From Caulobacteraceae bacterium (lineage in GTDB: Bacteria > Pseudomonadota > Alphaproteobacteria > Caulobacterales > Caulobacteraceae): a DNA stretch of 41,917 bases. A program made the translations under genes and the position numbers. A model generated the notes under the pieces. The model ran no database searches. It was not told the DNA's origin and worked only from the letters and a program-made list of their open reading frames with translations. Below, piece after piece: positions 1-7,261 of this stretch (the first letter of the stretch is position 1; each line of letters starts with the position of its first letter). The stretch spans positions 1 through 41,917 of the forward strand of contig JAIYCQ010000012.1 of the NCBI GenBank assembly GCA_027487945.1. Direction: 5' to 3'.

Positions 1-1229
1 CGGATCTCGAACTTCTCGCCGGCCGGGACCAGCTTCACCGCCGTGCCCGGCACCGGCAGGCCGATCATCCCGCCGCGGCCGTTCAGCCAGTGGATGTTGC
101 AGGCCGTCGGGCCGGTCTCGGTCGAGCCGTAGCCGGTGGCGAAGGTGATGCGCTCCCCGCAGATGCGGATGGCTGCCGCCTGCACCCGGTCGATGATGCT
201 CTGGGCGATCGAGGCGCCGCCGTACTGCAGCACCCGCACCCGCGAGAAGAAGGTGCGGGCCAGGTCGTCGTCCTTCTCCAGCTCGGAGACGAACAGGCCC
301 CAGCCGGCCGGGACCATGTTGTGATAGGTCGGCGCCACCTCGCGCAGGTTGCGGACCGTCTCGGCCATCTTCGCGGGAGTCGGCTGGCCGGCGTCGATGT
401 AGAGGGTTCCGCCCCGCTGCAGCACCATGTGCAGGATGGCGTTGGCGCCCAGGCTGTGGCTCCAGGGCGCGGCGTTGACCACCACCGGCGGGTCGGGATC
501 GTCGAAACAGGCGGCGATCTGGGCGGCGTTGATGGCGATGTTGCGATGCAGGCCGATGACGGCCTTCGGTCGCCCGGTCGAGCCGGAGGTCAGCAGCAGC
601 TTGGCGGTGTCGTCCGGCTGCGCCACCGAGGGCGTCGGGGCTGAGGTCAGCAGGTCGGCGAAGACGACGTCGCCGGGCCGGGCGTTGGCGCTGGCCACCA
701 CCGGCAGGCCCTTGATGAACTCCGCCTCCAGCGCCCCGGCGAAGGCCGTGGCGTCGTCGGTGTAGACCGCGTCGGGCTTGAGCACGCCGCAGGCGTAGGC
801 CAGCCGCGACAGGTCCGCGCCCGCCAGCCCGTACTGCGGCGAGACCGGCGCCACGGCGGCGCCCAGGCTCATAGTGGCGTAGGAGATCAGCGCGTGGTCG
901 ACGCCGTTGCGGGCCAGGATCAGCAGGCAGTCGCCACGCTTCAGACCCAGCGCCTGGAGCCCGCCGGCCAACGCCGCCACCTGCTCCGCCGCCTGGGCGT
1001 AGGTCACCGTGCGCCAGCCTTCCCCGTCCCGCTCGGCCAGCCAGACCCGATCCGGCGCCTCGACGCTCCAGCGGTCCAGCGCATCGAGTGTGGTCAGGTA
1101 GGTCGTCGCGAACGGCGTCGGGTTGGCCAGCACGAGCGAGCCGTCGTCGCGGCGCTCGATGTCGAGCCGGCGCGGCGCATAGCGGGCGTCGCGGAAGGGG
1201 GCGAGGGCGAGGTCAGGGTTTCCGTCCAT
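1..1229 (-). CDS. Feruloyl-CoA synthase-like AMP-binding acyl-CoA synthetase (C-terminus cut by window edge)
   Basis: About 409 residues of the N-terminal part are present and the gene runs off the left edge. Translating the minus strand from the ATG at 1229 gives an ANL-superfamily adenylating enzyme. The phosphate-binding loop LLTSGSTGRPKAV lies near residues 208-220 and the A5 motif YGSTETGPT near 363. The N-terminus (RYAPRRLDIERRDDGSLVL) and the run APDRVWLAERDGEGW are typical of feruloyl-CoA synthases rather than fatty acyl-CoA ligases. Such enzymes activate ferulate or related hydroxycinnamates to CoA thioesters in lignin-aromatic breakdown. The gene is divergent from the SPFH gene. Its downstream partners, such as an enoyl-CoA hydratase/aldolase, would lie outside the window, so the substrate is inferred from sequence alone. 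Confidence 0.75.
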   Translation of the reverse strand, partial: MDGNPDLALAPFRDARYAPRRLDIERRDDGSLVLANPTPFATTYLTTLDALDRWSVEAPDRVWLAERDGEGWRTVTYAQAAEQVAALAGGLQALGLKRGDCLLILARNGVDHALISYATMSLGAAVAPVSPQYGLAGADLSRLAYACGVLKPDAVYTDDATAFAGALEAEFIKGLPVVASANARPGDVVFADLLTSAPTPSVAQPDDTAKLLLTSGSTGRPKAVIGLHRNIAINAAQIAACFDDPDPPVVVNAAPWSHSLGANAILHMVLQRGGTLYIDAGQPTPAKMAETVRNLREVAPTYHNMVPAGWGLFVSELEKDDDLARTFFSRVRVLQYGGASIAQSIIDRVQAAAIRICGERITFATGYGSTETGPTACNIHWLNGRGGMIGLPVPGTAVKLVPAGEKFEI

Positions 1230-1329
1230 GGGCGCGGTTATCGGGCGCCGCCCCGGCGGGCGCCAAGGGGAAAGGCTGACGTTCCGCGCGAGTCGGCCCA
1301 CCATCGCCGTTGAAACAGGGAGCCTGGCC

Positions 1330-2190
1330 ATGCCGAACACCAAACTCTTCGGACGCATCATCGCGGGTCTGGCGGTTCTGGGGCTGCTGCTGTTCGGGCT
1401 GGTCAGCTGCGGCACGACGGTCGAGCCCGGCAATGTCGGGGTGAAGATCCGCACCCTCGGCGGGGCGGCGGGCGTCGACCGCCAGCCGCTGTCCTCGGGC
1501 TGGCATTTCAAGGGCATCGGCGAGCGGATCGTCGAGTACCCGGTCATCCAGCGCACCTACAGCTACACCCGCGAGCCGGACGAGCGGGGGCCGGAGAACG
1601 AGGAAATCGCCTTCGCCGACAACACCGGCCTGCCGATGACCGCCGACGTGGCCATCACCCTTCAGGTCAATCCGGCCTCGGCGCCGAAGCTGTACGAGAC
1701 CTACCGCCTGACGTTCGACCAGCTGCTGGACGGGCCGATCCGCAACGACGTCCGCTCGGCGATCGCCGCCGAAGCGGAGCGGGTCAATGTCGACGCCCTC
1801 TATTCCGGCGGACGTCAGCTGGTCATCCAGCGGGCGCTGGCCCGGGTGTCGGCCAGGTGGGCGCGGCACGGGGTGACGGTGACCCAGCTCGACTGGATCG
1901 GCACCATCCGCTACCCGGACGTGATCCTGCAGGCGATCCAGGCCAAGACCCGCACCGATCAGGAGACCCTGACCGCGCGCGCCCAGGTCGCCAAGGCCCA
2001 GGCCCAGGCTGAAGCCCAGATCGCCGCCGCCCGCGGCCAGGCCGAGTCGATCCGCATCATCAACGAGGCGCTGGCCGCCAACCCGCGCTACGTCGAACTG
2101 AAGGCCGTGGAGAAGTGGGACGGCAAGCTGCCCCAGGTCACCGGGGCCGGCGGCGCGCCCTTCATCAACCTGCGCGAACCGCCGCGCTGA
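1330..2190 (+). CDS. SPFH/Band 7 (prohibitin-like) protein with lipobox
   Basis: This 286-residue protein starts at the ATG at 1330; an in-frame upstream ATG at 1228 would add an arginine-rich stretch that hides the signal sequence. A basic N-terminus and hydrophobic stretch end in LVSC (Cys27), which fits a lipobox. The VEPGNVGVKIRTLGG segment opens an SPFH domain (about 30-200), followed by an alanine/glutamine-rich helical segment (about 205-250, AKAQAQAEAQIAAARGQAES) typical of prohibitin-like assembly. SPFH proteins form membrane-anchored oligomers; no specific partner can be named here. Its 3' end overlaps the convergent sigma factor gene by 26 bases. Lipidation is inferred from the motif only. 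Confidence 0.8.
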   Translation: MPNTKLFGRIIAGLAVLGLLLFGLVSCGTTVEPGNVGVKIRTLGGAAGVDRQPLSSGWHFKGIGERIVEYPVIQRTYSYTREPDERGPENEEIAFADNTGLPMTADVAITLQVNPASAPKLYETYRLTFDQLLDGPIRNDVRSAIAAEAERVNVDALYSGGRQLVIQRALARVSARWARHGVTVTQLDWIGTIRYPDVILQAIQAKTRTDQETLTARAQVAKAQAQAEAQIAAARGQAESIRIINEALAANPRYVELKAVEKWDGKLPQVTGAGGAPFINLREPPR

Positions 2191-3400
2191 CGGCGTCGCG
2201 GCGCCGGGCGAGGTAGAGCCGCTCGGCCGGCGGCGGCCCGAGCGCCAGCGCCGCGTCGAGGGCCGCCAGCGCCTCAGCCGGCAGGCCGGCCTGCTCGCAC
2301 AGCCCGGCCCGCGCCGCCTGCCAGGGCAGCCAGTCTTCCAGATCGCGGTCGGTGCGGATGTCGCCCAGCGCGGTGAGCCCCGCCTCAGCGCCCCGCGCCA
2401 TGCCGACGGCCACGGCGCGGTTGACCGCCGTCACCGGTCCGGGCCGCAACAGGATGAGGGCGTCATAGAGCGCGGCGATGGTCGGCCAGGGCGTGGCGCC
2501 GGTCTCGCGTCGCGCGAGATGGGCGCCGTGGATGGCGCCCATGATCCGATACGGGCCCGTACTTTTTTCGCCCGCCGCGCGATCCAGCAGCCGCGCGCCG
2601 TCCGCGATCAGCCGCTCGTCCCACAGCACGACCTCCTGCTGATCCAGCGGAACCATGGCGCCGCTGTCGTCCAGCCGGGCCGGGCGGCGGGCCTCGGCGA
2701 AGCGGACCAGCGCGGCCAGGGCCAGCACCTCGGGATCGTCGGGAAGTAACTCCGCAAGCAGTCCCGACAGCCGCAGCACCTCGGCCGCGAAGTCCGCCGC
2801 ATCGCCGGCCAGGGCGGCGTCCTCGTAGGCCTGGGCGTAGGCGATCTCCAACGTCGCCAGCACCGCGCCCAGCCGCTCGCGCCAGGCGGCGCGGGTCGGG
2901 ATCTCGAATGGAACCCCGGCGGCGGCGATCTTGGCCTTTGCCCGGGTGATCCGCTGAAGCATGGCCGATTCAGCGACCAGGAAGGCGCGGGCCAGCCGCG
3001 CTGTCGACAGGCCGCAGACGACCTTCAGGGTCAGGGCGGCGCGCGCCTCGGGCGCCAGCGCGGGGTGACAGCAGACGAAGATCAGACGCAGCCGCTCGTC
3101 GGGTATTATGGGCTCGTCAGCCTGCATGGCCAGATCCTCCGGCGTCGGGTCGGGCGGCGGCGGGTCGTGCAGCGCCTCGGCGCGGGTGCGGGCCCGCCGC
3201 GTGGCGTCCAGCCCCCGCCGCAGCGCCGCCCGCCACAGCCAGGCGGCCGGATCGCGCGGCGGATCGGCCGGCCAGACCGCCAGCGCCGTCAGCGCCGCGT
3301 CCGAGAAGGCGTCCTCGGCCAGGTCCAGGTCGCGGAACCGCGCCGCCAGGGCCGCGACGACCCGGCTGCGCGCCCCGGCAATGGCCCCGCCGAGGTCCAA
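2165..3400 (-). CDS. ECF-type RNA polymerase sigma factor (ECF42-like, DUF6596)
   Basis: This 411-residue protein has a sigma-70 region 2 (about 10-70, with DLAEDAFSDA), a region 4 helix-turn-helix (about 110-165, GLSTARLARAFLVAESAMLQRI) and a long C-terminal helical extension (DUF6596, about 180 onward). That architecture marks the ECF42 group, which is usually encoded beside DGPF/YCII proteins, as here. The start is a TTG at 3400, two bases after the stop of the YCII gene, so the two are probably translationally coupled. No anti-sigma factor gene is adjacent, which is usual for this group, where the C-terminal extension is thought to regulate activity. The target genes are unknown. The 3' end overlaps the SPFH gene on the other strand. 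Confidence 0.88.
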   Translation of the reverse strand: MDLGGAIAGARSRVVAALAARFRDLDLAEDAFSDAALTALAVWPADPPRDPAAWLWRAALRRGLDATRRARTRAEALHDPPPPDPTPEDLAMQADEPIIPDERLRLIFVCCHPALAPEARAALTLKVVCGLSTARLARAFLVAESAMLQRITRAKAKIAAAGVPFEIPTRAAWRERLGAVLATLEIAYAQAYEDAALAGDAADFAAEVLRLSGLLAELLPDDPEVLALAALVRFAEARRPARLDDSGAMVPLDQQEVVLWDERLIADGARLLDRAAGEKSTGPYRIMGAIHGAHLARRETGATPWPTIAALYDALILLRPGPVTAVNRAVAVGMARGAEAGLTALGDIRTDRDLEDWLPWQAARAGLCEQAGLPAEALAALDAALALGPPPAERLYLARRRDAVSAAVRAG

Positions 3401-3402
3401 GG

Positions 3403-3753
3403 TCAGTAGATCATCACCGGCCGCACCTCGACCTTGCCGCCGGGCACGACAGGCACCCGCCTAGCCCAGGCCAGCGCCGCGTCGAGGTCCGGCACATCGA
3501 TCAGATAGTAGCCGCCCAGCTGCTCCCTGGTCTCGGCGAACGGGCCGTCGTGCAGGCTCTGGCCGCCGGTCGCGTCGGTGACGACGGTCGTCGCCGTCTC
3601 CACCCCCTGCAGGCCGTCACCGCTGACCATCTGACCGGACTCGCGGAGTTCGGCCGACAGGGCCATGTGCTTGGCGACGACTTCCGACAGGAAGGCCTCG
3701 CTGGCGTTGGCGTAGGGCTCGTTCGGCTCATAGATCAGAAGCATGTACTGCAT
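3403..3753 (-). CDS. YCII-related (DGPF) protein
   Basis: This 116-residue protein starts MQYMLLIYEPNE and contains the DGPFAETREQLGGYYLI motif that names the DGPF/YCII family, ending in VEVRPVMIY. The family has a small ferredoxin-like fold with a conserved His/Asp pair; its biochemical role is not established. It lies directly upstream of the ECF42 sigma gene with a two-base gap, the standard pairing for these genes. The upstream gap of about 100 bases to the dihydroorotase-like gene probably holds the promoter of this pair. Confidence 0.88.
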   Translation of the reverse strand: MQYMLLIYEPNEPYANASEAFLSEVVAKHMALSAELRESGQMVSGDGLQGVETATTVVTDATGGQSLHDGPFAETREQLGGYYLIDVPDLDAALAWARRVPVVPGGKVEVRPVMIY

Positions 3754-3853
3754 GGCGGTCTCCCGGGTCTCTGCGGCGCCCGATGCGCCGTCCTGGGGAA
3801 GAGACGCGCGGGCCGGCCGGGATTCGACAGGGACCAGGGAAAAATGTCGAGCC

Positions 3854-5188
3854 CTAGCCCGCCAGCGTCTCGGCGAACCGCACCGGTTCGCCCGCGCCGT
3901 GCAGCACGATCTCGTCGTCGCGCATGACCACCTTGCCGCGCACGATGGTCGCCACCGGCCAGGCCTTGGCCTCGAAGCCGTCGAAGGGGGTCCAGCCGAC
4001 GCGGCTGGCGGTGTCGGCGTGGCGGATGGTGCGACGGGCCTTGAGGTCGACGATGGTGAAGTCGGCGTCGTAGCCGACCGCCATCCGGCCCTTGTCGGCC
4101 AGGCCGAACACGCGGTTCACCCCATGGCTGGTCAGGTCGACGAACCGCTCCAGAGTCATCCGGCCCTCGACCACATGGGTCAGCATCACCGGCACAAGGG
4201 TCTGCACGCCCGGCATGCCCGACGGCGAGGCCGGATAGGGCCGCGCCTTCTCCTCGGCGGTATGCGGCGCGTGGTCGGAGCCCAGCACGTCGGCGACGCC
4301 CAGTGTCACCCCCCGCCACAGGCCGGCCCGGTGCCGGGCGTCGCGAATCGGCGGGTTCATCTGGGCGTAGCCCTTCAGCCGCTCGTAGTCCTGCGGCCCC
4401 TCCAGCGTCAGGTGCTGGGGCGTGAGCTCGACGCTGGCGACGTCCTTGTGCAGGGCGAGGAACTCGATCTCCTCGGCCGTGGTGACGTGCAGGACGTGGA
4501 TGCGCTTGCCCAGCCGCTGGGCGATGCCGACCAGCCGGCGGGTCGACATGATCGCGCTTTCCGCGTCGCGGACCTCCGGGTGGCTGGTCCAGTCGCCTGT
4601 GCGGGCGAGCGGGCGACGGTCCTCAAGCCGGTACTCGTCCTCGGAGTGGAAGGTGCCGCGCCGGTTGATGCTGCTCAGCACCGCCTCGACCCCGGCGTCG
4701 TCCTTGATCAGCAGGGTGCCGGTCGAGGCGCCCATGAAGACCTTGATGCCGCAGCAGCCGGGCAGCCGCTCCAGCTCGCCGAGGAACCGGGCGTTCTCAT
4801 GAGTGCCGCCGACGTAGAAGGCGTGGTCGCAGCTCATCCGCCCCTTAGCCCGGCGCAGCTTGTCGGCCAGGGCGTCAGGGTCGGTGGTGGTCGGCTCGGT
4901 GTTGGGCATCTCGAACACGGCGACGACGCCGCCCAGCACCGCGCCATTCGCGCCGGTCTCGAGGTCTTCCTTCCACTCCAGGCCCGGCTCGCGGAAGTGG
5001 ACCTGGCTGTCGATGACGCCGGGCAGGACGGTGAGACCCGTTGCGTCGAACACCTCGCCTGCAGAGGCCTGTGACAGGTCACCGATGGCGACGATCTTGC
5101 CGCCGCGAACGCCGACGTCGGTGAATCCCCGCCCGGCGTGGTTCACCACCTCGCCGCCGCGAATGATCAGGTCGTAGGTCTGGGTCAT
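3854..5188 (-). CDS. pyrC: Dihydroorotase family protein (class I-like amidohydrolase)
   Basis: This 444-residue protein starts at the ATG at 5188, preceded by GGAG. It is a cyclic amidohydrolase of the dihydroorotase type: VLPGVIDSQVHFREPG near residue 55, the lysine motif GIKVFMGASTGT, metal-ligand histidines in HVLHVTTAEE and TPQHLTLEG, and the catalytic aspartate motif GSDHAPHT with the following SGMPGVQT. Dihydroorotase closes carbamoyl-aspartate to dihydroorotate in pyrimidine synthesis. The usual HxH metal motif reads QVH, so the first histidine is replaced by glutamine; relatives with the same replacement exist, and the exact substrate is less certain than the family. No pyrB is adjacent; pyrD lies about 30 kb away in the window. 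Allantoinase or another hydantoinase-like role is possible. Confidence 0.82.
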   Translation of the reverse strand: MTQTYDLIIRGGEVVNHAGRGFTDVGVRGGKIVAIGDLSQASAGEVFDATGLTVLPGVIDSQVHFREPGLEWKEDLETGANGAVLGGVVAVFEMPNTEPTTTDPDALADKLRRAKGRMSCDHAFYVGGTHENARFLGELERLPGCCGIKVFMGASTGTLLIKDDAGVEAVLSSINRRGTFHSEDEYRLEDRRPLARTGDWTSHPEVRDAESAIMSTRRLVGIAQRLGKRIHVLHVTTAEEIEFLALHKDVASVELTPQHLTLEGPQDYERLKGYAQMNPPIRDARHRAGLWRGVTLGVADVLGSDHAPHTAEEKARPYPASPSGMPGVQTLVPVMLTHVVEGRMTLERFVDLTSHGVNRVFGLADKGRMAVGYDADFTIVDLKARRTIRHADTASRVGWTPFDGFEAKAWPVATIVRGKVVMRDDEIVLHGAGEPVRFAETLAG

Positions 5189-5298
5189 GGCACAGCTCCG
5201 CTGGGATCGAGCCGTTCTACCGCCGGATGCCGGACGCCGCATCCTCAATAGTCAGGGCCAGCTGCGCTCGGGTCGCCTGTCGAGGCCGGCGCGGCGGC

Positions 5299-6357
5299 TC
5301 AGGACGACTGCGCGTGCCGGCCCGCCGGATTGTCGGGCAGGACCCCACCCGGCGCCGCCATCCGCTGGGCGGAGTCCATCGCGGCGGAGGCCGTCTCCGC
5401 GAGCAGCGCCGTCGCCGCCGTCACCACGGTGTCGACCGGCAGGTCCATCATGTGGCCGATGGTCTGGTTGAGGCCGGGATCGACGTCCTTGAACTGCTCG
5501 AACGTGCGCGGCCCGCGCACAGCGCGGCAGTGCGCCCCCCACGGGGCGTAGAGGCGGTCGTCGGACGGACCGAACAGGCCCAGCGTCGGCGCGCCCGCGG
5601 CGGCGGCCAGATGCATCAGGCCGGAGTCGTTGCCGATGAACAGCCGGGCATGTCTGAGGCAGGCGTGGGCGGTCAGCAGGTCGACCTGGCCCGTAAGGTC
5701 GATGATCCGGTCGCGCGGCATCGACCGGGCCAGCGATTCGACGTAGCGCACATCGTCCGGCCCACCGAGGATCATCAGCCGCCCGCCCGCCATCGGCCCT
5801 TCGGGCGACAGCAGCTCATGGGCGACGCGGGCGAAACGCTCGATCGGCCAGGTCTTGCCCAGCCAGTTGGCGGCCGGCCCCATCGCAAGGATCGGGCCGC
5901 CGTCGCCGACCAGTTCCTCGGCCCGGGATTCGATCTCGTCGCTGGTGAACAGGAAGGGGGCCGGCGCCTCATCCTCGGGCAGGGTCAGCAGGCGGGCTGC
6001 CTCGATCACCTTGTGAACCGGTTCGCCCTGGCTCTTGCGGTGCACCGCCCGGCGGTCGCGCCGCAGGAAGCCGGACAGGCCCGAGCCGCGCATATCGATC
6101 ACCAGGCTCCACCGGGTGTGGCGCACCTGGTTCCAGAGCCGGAACCAGTGGCCCGACCCCTTCTGCTTTTCCATCACGATCAGAGCGTCGAGGTTCGGCA
6201 CATGCGTGAAAAGCGGCGCCGCGGCCGGGCCGACGGCGATGGTGAACCGGGCGCCGGGCGCCTCGTCGGCGAGCTTCTTCACCAGCCCGGACGCCAGGAC
6301 GGCGTCGCCGATACGGGTGGGGCCGACGAAGAGAATCGGGAACGGGCGGCTCGTCAT
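5299..6357 (-). CDS. Glycosyltransferase family 9 (ADP-heptose:LPS heptosyltransferase-like)
   Basis: This 352-residue protein starts at the ATG at 6357 (MTSRPFPILFVGPTRIGDAVL). GT9 hallmarks are the N-terminal GPTRIGDAVLASGLV segment, the central ALAMGPAANWLGKTWP-like sugar-nucleotide loop, and the C-terminal GNDSGLMHLAAAAGAPTLGLFGPSD motif. Members transfer heptose from ADP-heptose to the lipopolysaccharide inner core at the inner face of the cytoplasmic membrane. The gene is divergent from ygfZ (64-base gap) and upstream of the dihydroorotase-like gene on the same strand. No other LPS core genes are adjacent, so the acceptor cannot be stated. Confidence 0.85.
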   Translation of the reverse strand: MTSRPFPILFVGPTRIGDAVLASGLVKKLADEAPGARFTIAVGPAAAPLFTHVPNLDALIVMEKQKGSGHWFRLWNQVRHTRWSLVIDMRGSGLSGFLRRDRRAVHRKSQGEPVHKVIEAARLLTLPEDEAPAPFLFTSDEIESRAEELVGDGGPILAMGPAANWLGKTWPIERFARVAHELLSPEGPMAGGRLMILGGPDDVRYVESLARSMPRDRIIDLTGQVDLLTAHACLRHARLFIGNDSGLMHLAAAAGAPTLGLFGPSDDRLYAPWGAHCRAVRGPRTFEQFKDVDPGLNQTIGHMMDLPVDTVVTAATALLAETASAAMDSAQRMAAPGGVLPDNPAGRHAQSS

Positions 6358-6421
6358 CCGACGGACTATACCCCGCCTGACGCGATCCGGCTCCCTCCGT
6401 GCGCAGAGGTCGCAGGCGGCC

Positions 6422-7261
6422 ATGGCCGATCCCCGTGACGCCCCCTATATCAGGGGCGTGACCAGCGCCCCCTCATACGCCCGCCTCGACAGCCGCGCCC
6501 TGATCGCCGTCACCGGCCCCGACTGGCGCAGTTTCCTGCAGGGACTTCTGACCCAGGACGTGGAAACCCTCGTCGAGGGTGAGCTGCGCTTCGCCGCGCT
6601 GCTGACGCCCCAGGGGCGGCTGATGTTCGACCTCTTCGTCCTCGGCGAGTCGGGCGGCGCAGTGCTGGACGTCGCCGCGGAGCGGCGTGAGGCGATCATT
6701 CTGCGTCTTTCGATGTACCGGCTGCGGGCGAAGGTGGAGATCATCGCCGACCCGCGCGGCGTGAGCGCGATGTGGAAGGGTTCGGCACCCGGCTTTGTCG
6801 ACGATCCTCGCCTGCCCGCCCTCGGGCTGCGCGGCTACGGGGCTCCGCCGCCCGCCGGCGCTGTCGAGGCGGACGAGGCCGCCTGGGACGCCCACCGCCT
6901 CTCCCTCGGGGCGCCGGGCCCGGCCGACTGGGGCGTGGAGAAAACCTATCCCATCGAAGCCGACTTCGACCTGCTGAACGGCATCGACTTCAAGAAGGGC
7001 TGCTTCGTCGGCCAGGAGACCACCAGTCGCATGAAGCGGCGGGGCCAGATCAAGACCCGCATGCTGCCGATCACCTTCGAGGGCGCCCCGCCGGCTCCGG
7101 GCGCCGAGGTGCTGGCCGGGGAGCTTCGCGCCGGCGAGGTGCTGTCGGGCGTGTCGGGCCGGGCCATGGCCGCGCTCCGGCTGGACCGCATCGACGGCGC
7201 GGCGCTGACGGTGGACGGCCGACCTGTCAGGGTCGAGCGCCCCGACTGGTTCACCGCGTAG
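6422..7261 (+). CDS. ygfZ: YgfZ/GcvT-like folate-binding protein for Fe-S cluster maintenance
   Basis: This 279-residue protein has the YgfZ signature KGCFVGQE (near residues 192-199) inside GIDFKKGCFVGQETTSRMKRRG, with the GcvT-like N-terminal part (RALIAVTGPDWRSFLQGLLTQDV). YgfZ-type proteins act with tetrahydrofolate in building or repairing iron-sulfur clusters in certain enzymes. The ATG at 6422 is taken as the start; a GTG at 6459 would also fit the conserved N-terminus but has its Shine-Dalgarno-like AGGGG too close. The gene is divergent from the heptosyltransferase and its last 11 bases overlap the convergent hydrolase gene. Confidence 0.88.
   Translation: MADPRDAPYIRGVTSAPSYARLDSRALIAVTGPDWRSFLQGLLTQDVETLVEGELRFAALLTPQGRLMFDLFVLGESGGAVLDVAAERREAIILRLSMYRLRAKVEIIADPRGVSAMWKGSAPGFVDDPRLPALGLRGYGAPPPAGAVEADEAAWDAHRLSLGAPGPADWGVEKTYPIEADFDLLNGIDFKKGCFVGQETTSRMKRRGQIKTRMLPITFEGAPPAPGAEVLAGELRAGEVLSGVSGRAMAALRLDRIDGAALTVDGRPVRVERPDWFTA

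Noticed and set aside
3743..5074. Long plus-strand open frame opposite the dihydroorotase-like gene
   Set aside because: It is antisense to a clear amidohydrolase, has no domain pattern, and is rich in H/Q/V/D as expected from the reverse of high-GC codons.
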